In this document: in pieces, positions 1 to 11,550 of the stretch
How the letters are laid out: the number at the start of each line of letters is the position of its first letter
Position numbering within the stretch: position 1 is the first letter of the stretch
Source: Mytilus edulis
Taxonomy: Eukaryota > Mollusca > Bivalvia > Mytilida > Mytilidae
Length of the DNA: 64,000 nucleotides
Reading direction: 5' to 3'
NCBI RefSeq assembly: GCF_963676685.1
Contig: NC_092357.1
Coordinates: 70,894,971 to 70,958,970, forward strand
The notes under the pieces: generated by a model
The model's database searches: none
What the model saw: only the letters and a program-made list of their open reading frames with translations
Told to the model about the DNA's origin: nothing
Position numbers and translations under genes: made by a program

Positions 1-529
1 TGTATGCAAGCGAGCTATTGTTATTTTCCAATAAAACAATAACAAAAAATAACGACTTTTTTTCTTGATATTATATTGCCTCAATGATTCCTCATTTTAG
101 TTAGAGATCCAGGAAGAGGATTTTGAGATGTTTTGGTGGGATGTATATAATAGAGAATAATAAAAGAAAATCATTTATTTACAATCTTGGAAAATTGGCA
201 AAAACAAAAGCAAAATTAAAAAAAAGATATTTATTTAATTATTAAGATTATAGAATAATTAGCAAAACAATCAACGAGTATAGAAAAAATGGTCCAAGCA
301 TAATAAAATATATAATTATCCAACCCAAACCACTTCTAAAAAAGGGCGAATGATATCAACAAGACGTTAAAATTCACAAGTCAAAGATAAACTGACAATA
401 CCTAGGAATAACAAAACGAAAAAGGACGAAAACAGGAACATGTCCACAAAACACTATACATAGAAAACAGTAGAATGAGTAACACCAAGGATTAATGAAA
501 CGAAAAAACGCCAAAAACAGGAACACTTT
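1..529. other. AT-rich non-coding DNA
   Basis: No exon, gene or clear repeat seen. If the ankyrin gene continues leftward, this would be intron or 3' flank. Confidence 0.5.
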
Positions 530-640
530 TCATATGATGAAGATATAATCTTTCAATCAGTTTAATTGATGTCTGGAGCTGGCATGTCCATAACTGCTAG
601 TAGTCCTGTTAATTTATGTAATAGTGTCATTTTGTTTATA
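530..640 (-). repeat. Fragment of dispersed repeat family D
   Basis: Reverse complement of the part seen near 48780-48840 (ctgacatgccagctccagac and flanks). It abuts the family A copy that follows. Confidence 0.5.
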
Positions 641-644
641 GATA

Positions 645-840
645 TAGGAAGATGTGGTATGAGCGCCAATGAGACAACTCTCCCTCCAAGTAACAATTCG
701 TGAAAGTAACCCATTAAAGGTCAAGGTACGGCCTACAACACGGAGCTTTAGCTCACACCGAACAGCAAGCTATATATATATATATAGGGCCCCAAACATT
801 ACTAGTGTAAAACCATTAAAACGGGAAAACCAACGGTCTA
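645..840 (-). repeat. Dispersed repeat family A, minus copy
   Basis: Reverse complement of the family that runs from ccgttggttttcccgtttga to gttgtctcattggcactcac. Other copies here are at 10102, 31715, 41083 and 60279. The short ORF it contains is an accident. Confidence 0.8.
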
Positions 841-1252
841 ATCTATTATATAAAAACGAGAAACACGTATGAACTACATAAAGAGACTACAACTACTGTA
901 CATTCCTTACTTAAGACAGGTGTTTTGTATTTGCGGCCAAAAGGGTCCGAAATTGTATTGGTTGTATTTCATCAAAAACTGATTTATTGGGGTTCTTTGA
1001 TATGCCAAATCTAACAGAGTATTTAGATTCTTAATTTTTGGTCCCGTTTTCAAATTGGTTTACATTCAGGTCCAAAGGGTCCAATATTAAACTTAGTTTG
1101 GTTTTATCAATATTAGCACTATATTCAATATATATAGTGGAGAAGTATCTGTGATTGGCACTAAGACAATTATCTGTCAAAAGTTTATATATGATCCCCG
1201 TTCAATAATCCAATTGCTTTATACTGATGTCCTTAGCTAAAGAAATCTGGAT

Positions 1253-1402
1253 AGGGACATGAGGTGTGGTATTTCCCATGCAAATAAGGGGACGTCCATT
1301 TGATTCAGGAGAGGGGTAGAAGATATATAACGGGACATGAGGTGTGGTATTTCCCAGGCAAACAAGGGGACATCCATTTGATTCAGGAGAGGGATAGAAG
1401 AT
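1253..1402. repeat. Direct duplication, 77-bp unit x2
   Basis: The segment starting gggacatgaggtgtggtatt occurs twice, 77 bp apart, with few differences. A (TA)n run lies nearby (about 1538-1557), and a 25-30-bp duplication with agagatccatgactagctac lies at 1766-1815. Confidence 0.8.
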
Positions 1403-1869
1403 TTTTGGTAATTAATTCAATGGCTTGGTAAGATCATACCGAGGACATGACAATTTCTTTAGCCCTCTCCCTTTTTACTTAAATTCGTTTTCTTTTCATT
1501 TTCTTTTAATTTCAACTACTTATCGCGTTTTCTATGATATATATATATATATATATATTAAGTGTTCGTTGTGGATAGTAGACTAGAAATTGATAAGGTC
1601 ATTACTGGTTTATTTATATATGTTAATATCACAGAGAAAAACGCGATAATAATTGGAAATAAAGGAAATTAACAAAAAACTAACGTATACGAGAAAAAAA
1701 AGAGGAAGGGGGCTAAAACAATCCTGTCCTCAAGAACATATGTGAAAGAACGCAAAAAAAAAAAAGAGATCCATGACTAGCTACATAAAAAAGAGATCCA
1801 TGACTAGCTACATAACTGTAGCTCTTGAGTTATTTTATAATATCTTGAAAGTGTCAAAAATATCAAAGG

Positions 1870-3318
1870 ACCTAAAAGCTCCTGTTCCGTAGATAGTCCA
1901 AGACCGGATGCAAATGAATTTATCCTACCCAGAAAAATGCAGAACAAGGACCTGAGAGCTACGGTAACGCAGCTAGTCCAAGACAGGATGCAAATGAATT
2001 TATCCTACCCAGAAAAATGCAAAACGCCGACATGAGAGCTACGGTTCGGCAGCTAGTCCAAGACAGGATGTAAATGAATTTATCCTACCCAGAAAAATGC
2101 AGAACAAGGACCTGAGAGCTACGGTATCGCAGCTAGTCCAAGACAGGATGCAAATGAATTTATCCTTCCCAGAAAAATGCAGAACAAGAACCTGAGAGCT
2201 ACGGTATCGCAGCTAGTCCAAGACAGGATGCAAATGTATTTATCCTTCCCAGAAAAATGCAGAACAAGGACATGAGAGCTACGGTTTCGCAGCTAGTCCA
2301 AGACAGGATGCAAATGAATTTATCCTTCCCAGAAAAATACAGAACAAGGACCTGAGAGCTACGGTATCGCAGCTAGTCCAAGACAGGATGCAAATGTATT
2401 TATCCTTCCCAGAAAAATGCAGAACAAGGACCTGAGAGCTACGGTATCACAGCTAGTCCAAGACAGGATGCAAATGTATTTATCTTGCCCAGAAAAATGC
2501 AGAACAAGGACCTGAGAGCTACGGTATCGCAGCTAGTCCAAGACAGGATGCAAATGATTTTATCCTACCCAGAAAAATGCAGAACAAGGACCTGAGAGCT
2601 ACGGTATCGCAGCTAGTCCAAGACAGGATGCAAATGAGTTTATCCTACCCAGAAAAATGCAGAACCAAGACAGAACAAGGACATGAGAGCTACGGTATCG
2701 CAGCTAGTCAAAGACAGGATGCAAATTAATGTATCCTTCCCAGAAAAATGCCGAACAAGGACCTGAGAGCTACGGTATCGCAGCTAGTCCAAGACGGGAT
2801 GCAAATGAATTTATCCTTCCCAGAAAAATGCAGAACAAGGACCTGAGAGCTACGGTATCGCAGCTAGTCCAAGACAGGATGCAAATGTATTTATCCTTCC
2901 CAGAAAAATGCAGAACAAGGACCTGAGAGCTACGGTTTCACAGCTAGTCCAAGACAGGATGCAAATGAGTTTATCCTACCCAGAAAAATGCAGAACAAGG
3001 ACCTGAGAGCTACGGTTCCGCAGCTAGTCCAAGACAGGATGCAAATCAATTTATCTTGACCAGAAAAATGCAGAACAAGGACATGAGAGCTACGGTATCG
3101 TAGCTTATCCAAGACAGGATGCAAATGTATTTATCCTTCCCAGAAAAATGCAGAACAAGGACCTGAGAACTACGGTTCCGCAGCTAGTCCAAGACAGGAT
3201 GCAAATCAATTTATCTTGACCAGAAAAATGCAGAACAAGGACATGAGAGCTACGGTATTGTAGCTTATCCAAGACAGGATGCAAATGTATTTATCTTTTC
3301 CAGAAAAATGCAGAACAT
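1870..3318. repeat. 80-bp tandem array, about 18 copies
   Basis: Units repeat every 80 bp and share gacaggatgcaaatgaattt, cccagaaaaatgcagaacaa and gagagctacggtatcgcagc. One 10-bp insertion occurs near 2665. Seventeen of the 18 units contain ATGCAAAT. Short ORFs on both strands here are products of the repeat. Confidence 0.95.
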
Positions 3319-3319
3319 A

Positions 3320-4985
3320 AATCTGTACAAAAACTTATCAAAAATCAACCTAGTCATAAGTAAACATTTATATTCAACAACCTCAAAAATAAAAATCTTC
3401 CTGTCCTTGTTTCTGGTACAGTAGAATCATATACCTCTCTATAAAATGGTGGAGTTTTGATTCATCTGTGTACTGTTGATGGCGACTAGAAATGTTGATC
3501 TACACAAATTTATACACTTAAAAAAATGATGATCATAGAATAGAAAACAATGCCTTTATTGAAGTTCTATAATAAAATCTAAATTGAAAACTTTGGGATC
3601 ATGTGATCAAAACACCATTATGTCCCTGCTACTAGGATTCAGTAGAGAAAAGGATTATATTGAGAGTAAGTATGTAATAACATAATAATATTATCGATTA
3701 TTTCCCTTTGACAAGAGTAAAATTTCATGTCATTTCAAACATGACGGAACGAAATTGGAATACAGAATTCAAATTAAAAACAAACAACATTCACAATGAA
3801 CCAGAATTCACAAACACCATTGATTTCGGAAAATATGAAACAAAATATTGGCAATCAATATAAAAAATAAAAAGATGTCGTATGATTGCCAACTCCCAAC
3901 AAGACCAAATGACACAGAAGAATTAACAACAATAAACCATAACATTTGCCACCTTACTTCTACTAAAAAGGATTGACAGTACATCTATGGTTACATATAT
4001 GGTGACACTTCCAAAACATGAGCGTCGATATTCAGAATAGACGAATATATATTGTGTGTATTCAGATTCTCAATTTTATTTCGTACACTCATCACGAATC
4101 TTGCTCCCTGAGAGAAATCTAAGTAACTACATTAATACGACAGTCAATATTTATATTACGCGATCCTTAACGCCCTAACGCAATGTTAAAACAATGTTTC
4201 CTCTCGAGAGTCGAACGATAAGCATTCGGCAATCCTCGGTAGAATCCGCTACTCTCGGAATCGGCCGAGTTGTTACGAATGCAACGATAAGTTCATTTCA
4301 ATTTTATATTGTAAAAACTGTTACAAAAGTATTGTATATATATTTTACATATAAGCATATTTATATTGGTTAAAAAAAGATAGAAGATACCAATGCAATG
4401 GTGCAATAAACATGATAAACAATTATAAGTCCATTGCATATTCAAATCAAGCAGGATTTCGTGGATCACAAATAGCATCAGTTTTCTTTGCACTTTATTA
4501 TAAGCAACGGTCATGTATATGTCCTATCATGTGACGTTGATAAGCACTGGTCCAACGAATGTCATACAAAGCCGTTTGAAAAAGTAACTGCAATTTAGGT
4601 AATGACGCCACTGATTGGTACAGCATAATATATACAATATATTACAATCTTCATTTGTTTTCGCACTTTATTCTATACATATTCTAATCCGATAATTTCC
4701 TCATTTTATTTCAGTTTTCTATTTCGATGTTCACTCCAACCATTATGTAAATTAGAAAACGTCGAACTACTTTATTCTATTCAATCATTGTTTTTCAATG
4801 TATAATTCTTGATTATCCAATCATAACACTTTGTACTATTCCGTTGAACGCAATACTGTCCGATTGAGCTCAAACGACAACTTCTTTTTACAACCGAGTT
4901 TTGCTGAGTGGCTCCATCTCGTACAAGTCACGTGACTAGTTTGGTGCCACGAGAATCGTCGAGATTCGTGTTAGAATGACATTAC
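3320..4985. other. Non-coding DNA left of the last visible ankyrin exon
   Basis: AT-rich. A diverged family A-like fragment lies near 3865-3990 (atgattgccaactcccaaca). No further ankyrin exon was found by eye; one may have been missed. Confidence 0.4.
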
Positions 4986-5141
4986 CTATGCTAGGACGTC
5001 TACAGTAACAGTCTCTTTCAAAATGAGGAACTCCTATTTTGTCTAGTATGGTCTGATACAGTTTCGGGTTTAATTTCTTCAAGCTGTTTTCTGAATGGTT
5101 TTCACTAATTACCCATTCTGCATCCAGGCTAACATCGTATC
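4986..5141 (-). CDS. Probable ankyrin gene exon (segment after the repeats)
   Basis: 156 bp, open, phase 1 in (cgttttag|GATACG) and phase 1 out (AGCATAG|GTAATG), in line with the two upstream exons. It encodes YDVSLDAEWVISENHSENSL and KKLNPKLYQTILDKIGVPHF, then Cys-rich DCYCRRP. It has no ankyrin signature after the first residues; the call rests on splice sites, phase and open frame. Confidence 0.6.
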
Positions 5142-8100
5142 CTAAAACGAAACATGTATTTTAATTAAAACGAATACCTAGGAGTCATAAAAAGAAGATC
5201 AAGTCAATGGCTGGTATTTCTGTACACAGTGGTTGAGAGGTTTATCCCAGCTATTAATTCCGACGATTTTCTTGTTAAAAGTAAACCCAAGAGGAAAATC
5301 AAACCTAAAACATTTGACAATTTTGTATGTGCCAATATAGTGACAAATTCAGTGAAGAACAATATGAAGGCACTAGACAATATTCCTTACAAAACCGATC
5401 CACATAAGAACTCTTTCTTTGTCAAGTGCATACTACATTGGGACCAACTGGAAGACAATATTGTATGTGCAGATGCAGTTGAGAGCTTCATGGCTGCTCT
5501 CAAACACCGCCAATAGGTGTCTCTCTCTCCCGTTGAGTAAAAGCCAGGATTGGTATATTCAATGTACTCATACAGATACAGATAAAAAGTACAATACTAA
5601 AATACCGAAACCCCAGCAAAAAATCAAAACGGTAAGTGGTGTTATTACGTAGCTATAAAAAATGGAAGATTTTATGGTACCAATCTAATTAAAAACCGAT
5701 CTCTCATCGCTCCTGTTTCTGATATGTCGCGTGGGAGATCTAACGAAACCGGCTTTGAGGTCACATGTGAGTGAACTAAAAGTTATGAATTTATAAAGAT
5801 ATGCAAATGAGTTGACGACCTATTAATAAGCCAATCAAAAAAGTTTATGAATTATTTTGACTGACGATTTCGTCGTAAATAAAATGAGTTACATCCCTTT
5901 GCCTTACGTCAAACTTCCAAGATCGTGGAAGACTCAATTTCATTGGTCGAAAAAGACACACCTACGAGGTCACTCACATGTGACCTCAAAGCGGGTTTCG
6001 TTAGATCTCCCACGCGACATATCAGAAACAGGAGCGATGAGAGATCGGTTTTTTTAATTAGATTGTTATGGTACATTTATAACAAGAAATATTAGAACAT
6101 GTACGTTTTTTTAAAAATGTAATAGAGGATGAGTTTCATTTCATCCTCAAATGTCCACTTTTTCAAGGTTTAGAACAATTTATACTAAGCCATGTTATTG
6201 GAAAAAACCATCGATGTACAAATTTATTAAACTAATTAGTACGAACAATGTAAAAGAGCTGTGTAATTTAGGTAAATTTATATATAGATTTTTTAAGCTT
6301 AGAACTGAAATGTTAAAATAACGTTTGTGTATTACTACTGTAACAACACCTTCTGCTAATCTTTCACATATAGTTTGTATTTATGTATGTATTGTATGTA
6401 TTATTGATGTCGATGTAATTCAAATGTATACCTACAGTTTATATAGACTTTGGTAATAAAGATAAATATTACATATTATTAGTTGTTGTATATTTATTGT
6501 TTCAAATATACCAGTCATTGTTGTTGATTTTTTTGTGAGAAACAGATGTTTGTGATATTGACTGTGTAAAAACATGCGGGCCAGCTGAAGGACGCCTCCG
6601 GGTGCGGGAGTTTCTCGCTACATGCTCTAAAGTCGGGTTGTTGACACATTCCTCATTTCCATTCTCATTTTTTTTGTTGTTCTTTTCTTATTACAATTTA
6701 TTGTTGTTTTTTGTATAGTAGTCTATAATTAATGTATTCATCAGACCAGATAAAGTTTTCCGCACTTTCACAAAAAAGTAAATTTCTGTACCTGATTTTA
6801 AAATTTGTTTTATAAGTTGAACCGAAAGTTTCGTGCTGTGTAAGGCGTAAAACAAAGCTGAGTGACCCAAGCTGTCTCTCATCTGCATGTCCACACCATG
6901 TTTCATCAAATATTGACAACATTTTTCTGATCCTTGTTCGGATGCTATCAGTAAAGCACTTCGGCCAATGTGATCAGTTTCATGAATACTTGCTCCTGAA
7001 ATAAATGATTGTAATGTATTTAAACATTTTAACTATTTGTTCCTAGGAATGTGTAGCAGATTTTACTTTTTCGATGAGTTCTGAGCTTAGGGGGCTACGA
7101 TTTTATTGTTATGTTGGAGCTAGGATGAAATTTTAAAAAGGCAGGACAGGAGTGTTGAGTAAAAATAAAAGGCAGGATGGGTAACTTTGTACCAAAAAAA
7201 GGCAGGATGACAATTTATGTAAAAAAGGTCAATAACAACTGATAAAATAAGGCAGGACCGAAGAGAGTTAAACAAATAAAAAAGGCAGGACAGAAATTTA
7301 CAAATAAGGCTTAAATTAAAATATTGATTGTTTGCCCTTTACCGACCGACCCTATAAATTCGTTGCGCCTGAAAATCTTTTATTTGTATTTACCAGCAAG
7401 ATTTTATTTTATTTTATTTGTTCGTTCCTACCAAAAATCTTATAGTTGTATTTCCCGCTCAAAACTATTTTATCCGGAATTCTCGGGTTTTATCTTTAAC
7501 GGATAAGGTCCAGTCCGTTTGGTATCACCTGAGCGTTTGACATGAACACTTGCATTTGAAGTTTCAAAGCATTTGTTTGAAATCGATGTTCAGCATGTGA
7601 ACGCTTCCTGAAATCATGATATGACGTACGCTACTCTGTACCTTTATACTTAAAGAGCAGGGTTCATTTACAAATAAGTTCGTTTGATACAAAATTATCA
7701 ACGTGTGTACAAACTAATATGTGAACAGACACGTGTTGTATTCTTTGTAGGGATGGCCTTTTGTGATCCGCAAATCGGGATGATTATGTTAACGATGCCG
7801 CTATATTATTTATATCTGATTTGAATCAAACGTGACAAAACCCTGTAAAGTGGAGAATATCTGGCAGTAAAATCGCCAAGTTGTCCATACAGATCATTTA
7901 TAAATGCGATGTAAAATACGTGACAATTGTCAGAGTTTTAAGTCTTGTAGCATTTTTATTGGAAACAAGGGCACACACGATGTTTTTTAACACTCTAGGG
8001 ACTTTTTCTACTAGTTATGTATGGTCCGTCCGGACATATCTTATCAGTACCAAGTTATCTTTTACAGAAAATCTTAAGGTAAGCATACAAGGTACGTAGT

Positions 8101-11100
8101 ACAGAATATAAGTGCAAGTTCAAACTCTTCAAAGTTCCAGGCATATAAACGTTGAAGATATGCGGCACAGCTCTATATTTTGATATTTTAAAACAAAATA
8201 GTACTGTGCATATGAATTAGCTTCACATTCTACGTGATATTTTTTTTTTAAACTAATAGTCCCAGAAAACTTATTTGCAAAAAAAAACCGGACACAAATG
8301 ACATTATGCAGAGTTTGTATCTATAAAATAAAATATTATACCTACCTGCCTACCCATGACAAATAATATACCGAGCCAAGTTATTTTTTTGGGGAAAAAA
8401 ATAAAATATTTTACCTACCTACCTACCCTGTTTCAAAACATAGGGTCGGAAAAGGGCAAACAAACAATATTTTAATTTAGGCCTAAAAGACATGACGGAC
8501 ACATGTTTCATCATATTCCCCCCATAAAAATCAAACGGTAGCTCTCTTATACATGTTAGGATAGATGATTCACCACTACAGTCAATGTTTCATTTACTTA
8601 AGAATGTTAAGATTCCTTTGAAGAAAAAGTATAGATCCACACAAACATAAAAAATGTAAAAACAATACGTAAACACTTTACAAGTCACGAAAATTTCCAT
8701 AAACACCCGAGTAATATGGTTCAGGTACTTGACCTACAAAGGATAGTTTCTATGTATTCAGACTTTCCTTGAAGTTAGAACCAGGGATGGGGATACACTA
8801 AGTCACCCCAATATATGTCACATGTTGTTGCATATTTTGTAAATGAAATTATGCACAAACAATTATTTATACTTAAATTGAAACTTTTCAGCGTTTCATA
8901 ATTAATAGGATTACATAATTTTCCACCTTTATGACATAATACAATGACATCATCCATCTGAATAAATGTAAAACAATAGATGAAAGCGAATTTGATTCCC
9001 GGAATATGGTATAAGCGTTCCGGTTTTGATTCCACGNNNNNNNNNNNNNNNNNNNNNNNNNNNNNNNNNNNNNNNNNNNNNNNNNNNNNNNNNNNNNNNN
9101 NNNNNNNNNNNNNNNNNNNNNNNNNNNNNNNNNNNNGTTACAGGCATTTTCTAAATTTAGGCATTTTGTAAAATGCCTGAAAATTTTAGGCAATCTATAA
9201 AATGCCTGCAAGATTCAGTCATTTTACATAGTGACTAATTTTTCTAGGCATTTTACAAAATACCTGGAAAAGTTGCAAGGCATTTTACAAAATGCCTGAA
9301 ATTATTTTAAAGAAAGAAATATCAAAAATAAAAACAAATGAAAGCTTTGAACACCAGAACGGTTTTATTTATGATAATTATTACTGAATGAAAAAAGAAG
9401 AGTTTAAAAAATCAAGAACAAATTTTACTGAATTATTCCAAAAAACTCGACAATTATTTATCATTTCTCAAAATGTTTGATGACAGAACTTTTACACAAT
9501 ATTTGTCCTGAACTTTTGTAAATACATAATTGTTTGCTGTAAAATCTGGTTTTAGTACTTCAACCATATATGGAGAAACTTGAATCATCACATATTCGCA
9601 ATAAGCAATTGCATGTCAATTGACACCTTATGGAGTTATTGCTCTTTATAGTAAATTTTCAACATTTAAAAAAAAAAATTGTAATCTTTTTCACAAATAA
9701 ATGTAAACCTAGCCACAATTTCCAATAGGCTGTCTTGATTGAAAACTGTATCCGACGACACAACCAACCATATCTTTGCATCCCATCAAAACACAGCCTT
9801 GTATGGCAAAACCCATATTGCACAGGGTAATCTGTTTAGATGTGGGTGTATAACATTAAAATTCTCATTATTTGGGGATATTAAATATTGTCATATGTTA
9901 GTAAAATGCAATACTGTTTTCACGTTAAGAATTTTTGATTTTCTTTATTTTTATTTATGGCTGTTCTGCTGGTGGAATTTTCTGTCCATATCTAAAATAT
10001 CTTCATTGCAATTGCAAGCGTCTGTCCTTTATTCGGGTCAATCCCCTGCAGAACTAACCCATATGGTTTATAACCAATTTGTTCTTGTCTAAAAAAAGCA
10101 TTAGACCGTTGGTTTTCCCGTTTGAATGGTTTTACACTAGTAATTTTGGGGCCCTATAAAGGCTATAAAGCTTGTTGTTCGGTGTGAGCCAAGGCTCCGT
10201 GTTGAAGGCCGTACATTTACTTATAATGGTTTACTTTTTTTTTAAATTGTTATTTGGATGGAGAGTTGTCTCATTGGCACTCACACCACATCTTCCTATA
10301 TCTATGACATATTTGCGACTGAAAGCAAACAACAAACAATAAGTCAAAAATATTTTTTTTCTCTGATATATTCCTATGTTTTATTTTAATTTTTAATTTA
10401 CTTTTTTTTAACCCAGAATTTCTAAAATTTCTATTGTTAATTTTGTTCTATTGACAGAACAATGTGTCCTTCTGTCATTTTGACAAAATAATTACAAATA
10501 TACTACTGGTATCTGAAATACAGAGTGAGTATGTACTTTATGTAGTTTCACAAAAAAGTACACATCATCTGATATACCACCCTTTCCAGCTGGTTTTTGG
10601 AAAATAAATTAATTCTAATGAACCATAAGTTATTTTCTTTGCAATATATTGTGATTTTGTCCACTTTTTTTCGATGATAACCTTCTTCTACAAATTGCCT
10701 GAAACTGAACAGGCAATTTGTAGAGTTTTGCTTCAAAATTTCAGTCATTTTACAAAATGACTAGGTATTTTTAGTCATTTTGTATAATATAATGCCTGTC
10801 AAGGTTAGGCATTTTACAAATTGCCTGAATATTCAGTCATTTTACAAAATGCCTAAATTTAGAAAATGCCTGTAACATATACATTCATTTATAACTAGAT
10901 TTACATAAGATAATCAATGTTTAATACCTTTTTTAAGTAATAGACGAATTAGTTTGAGATGTCCATTTAATACAGCCTCGTGGAGCGCAGTATCGCCGTT
11001 CACGTCCTGTACATTTGGATCACATCCAGATTTAAGGAGCTGATCAGCAACTTCCACTGTTCCGAACGTAGCAGCGTAGAAAAGCAAACTTCTCCCTTCG

Positions 11101-11266
11101 GAATCGACTTTGTCTATAGACCCAACAGAAGAATCAGTCGATACTTTTTTCTTTGGTATTATAACGATTTTCTGTGTCAATGATTTTTTCTTTCTTTTCA
11201 GTATAGGAGTTGACCAAGACCTGAGACTCCATGTTGAAACAGCAGGGGAAATGTTCATGTTTCTAT
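4986..11266 (-). CDS. Ankyrin-repeat protein gene (three exons seen; incomplete)
   Basis: Minus-strand exons 11266-10928, 6995-6792 and 5141-4986 join with all borders phase 1. They read through about 233 residues without a stop. A Lys-rich N-terminal region is followed by four ankyrin repeats with recognisable GRSLLFYAATFG, GDTALHEAVLNGH, GRSALLIASEQG and GHSALFYALHS helices. After these comes a less repetitive segment ending in a Cys-containing DCYCRRPS. Ankyrin repeats mediate protein-protein binding; the specific protein is not recognised. An ATG at 11258 in the first exon has A at -3 and could be the start. Otherwise more exons lie 5'. No terminal exon was found, so the gene probably continues beyond position 1. 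Confidence 0.75.
5229..5516 (+). pseudogene. Non-LTR retrotransposon ORF2 C-terminal remnant
   Basis: A 95-codon open frame ending TAG. The C-terminal pattern KNSFFVKCILHWDQLEDNIV followed by ADAVESFMAAL resembles the tail after the reverse transcriptase of many animal LINE elements (NSFF, W-x-x-L, then an F-x-x-L helix). No catalytic domain is present, so it is a 5'-truncated fragment. It lies antisense to the ankyrin gene, in the intron upstream of the exon at 5141. Confidence 0.55.
5681..6065. mobile_element. Mutator-like MITE: long terminal inverted repeats and 9-bp target duplication
   Basis: A 385-bp element whose two ends are inverted copies over roughly 95 bp, beginning caatctaattaaa and including accgatctctcatcgctcct. 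It is flanked by the perfect 9-bp direct repeat TTATGGTAC (5672-5680 and 6066-6074). Long inverted repeats with a 9-bp duplication are the hallmark of Mutator-like elements. The interior has no transposase. Confidence 0.82.
6122..6321 (+). pseudogene. Non-LTR retrotransposon ORF2 C-terminal remnant (frameshifted)
   Basis: One frame reads IEDEFHFILKCPLFQ. After a frame change it continues KPSMYKFIKLISTNNVKELC and then LGKFIYRFFKLRTEMLK-stop. This is the familiar end of LINE ORF2 proteins (EDExHFxLxCP, then FIxLxS, then FIYxxFxxR). The MITE at 5681-6065 inserted just upstream of it. Confidence 0.65.
6570..6690 (-). repeat. Dispersed repeat family D, minus fragment
   Basis: Contains gggccagctgaaggacgcct and gtcgggttgttgacacattc, the reverse complement of the copies at 44640, 48325 and 50955. 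Confidence 0.7.
6792..6995 (-). CDS. Ankyrin gene exon (ankyrin repeats 3-4)
   Basis: 204 bp. The acceptor is atttatttcag|GAGC and the donor is AAATCAG|GTACAG. Joined to the upstream exon it completes LLLKKGASIHETDHIGRSAL, continuing the 33-residue ankyrin period exactly across the splice. Confidence 0.82.
7130..7310. repeat. Short degenerate repeat of the word aaggcagga
   Basis: The core aaggcagga(c/t) recurs about six times at irregular spacing between A-rich spacers, inside an intron of the ankyrin gene. Confidence 0.6.
7311..9036. other. Intron of the ankyrin gene, no element recognised
   Basis: AT-rich. A duplicated tract ataaaatattatacctacct / ataaaatattttacctacct lies at about 8327-8430. 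No exon seen. Confidence 0.45.
9037..9136. other. Assembly gap (100 N)
   Basis: Exactly 100 N, the usual placeholder for a scaffold join of unknown length. ORFs running through it have no meaning. Confidence 0.99.
9137..9310. repeat. Array of short palindromes (aggcattttgtaaaatgcct type)
   Basis: Repeated near-perfect palindromes of about 20 bp, aggcattttacaaaatgcct and variants, directly after the gap. A second array of the same kind lies at 10675-10880. Confidence 0.8.
9311..10100. other. DNA between the two palindrome arrays
   Basis: AT-rich with no recognisable coding domain. A 117-codon plus-strand ORF (9739-10092) has no protein-like pattern. Confidence 0.4.
10102..10310 (+). repeat. 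Dispersed repeat family A, plus copy
   Basis: Runs from gaccgttggttttcccgttt through ggtgtgagccaaggctccgt to gttgtctcattggcactcac and a short tail. A well preserved copy. Confidence 0.85.
10675..10880. repeat. Second array of short palindromes
   Basis: Units such as gtcattttacaaaatgac and aggcattttacaaattgcct, matching the array at 9137-9310. It ends just before the ankyrin exon at 10928. Confidence 0.8.
10928..11266 (-). CDS. Ankyrin gene exon (Lys-rich N-terminal part, ankyrin repeats 1-2)
   Basis: 339 bp. The acceptor is ttttcctttaacag|ATAG, with a strong pyrimidine tract, and the donor is AAAAAAG|GTATTA. It encodes a basic stretch (LKRKKKSLTQK), then FYAATFGTVEVADQLLKSG and GDTALHEAVLNGHLKLIRLL. 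Confidence 0.82.
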
Positions 11267-11351
11267 CTGTTAAAGGAAAACATATCAATTTTCAATACTG
11301 GATGTTGACGCTTATTGTAAACTATTTTATATATGATAATTGAGGTACTTA

Positions 11352-11550
11352 AAGGTTTGCACTTTCCGTGAAATTAAACGGAAATTTCAAGACTTTAATG
11401 TCTGGAGTACCGCAATGTTGTCCGCTTTCATTGCTTTTATTATTTATCCTAATGAACTTTCAGTTTTTAATAAAAAATAAAAAAAAGTCATCAAAGATAA
11501 GGATAATCGGAAAAAATACCTTACTTTTGCAAGAATATCTGAAAAAATAG
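11352..11550 (+). pseudogene. Reverse-transcriptase fragment of a non-LTR retrotransposon
   Basis: The frame reads VKLNGNFKTLMSGVPQCCPL and continues LLLLFILMNF. This matches the SGVPQGSxLxPLLFxIxxND box of LINE reverse transcriptases, with the conserved GS and ND lost. Only about 60 codons remain. Confidence 0.6.

Noticed and set aside
8888..9211. ORFs spanning the N run
   Set aside because: They consist partly of 34 unknown residues from the 100-N gap.
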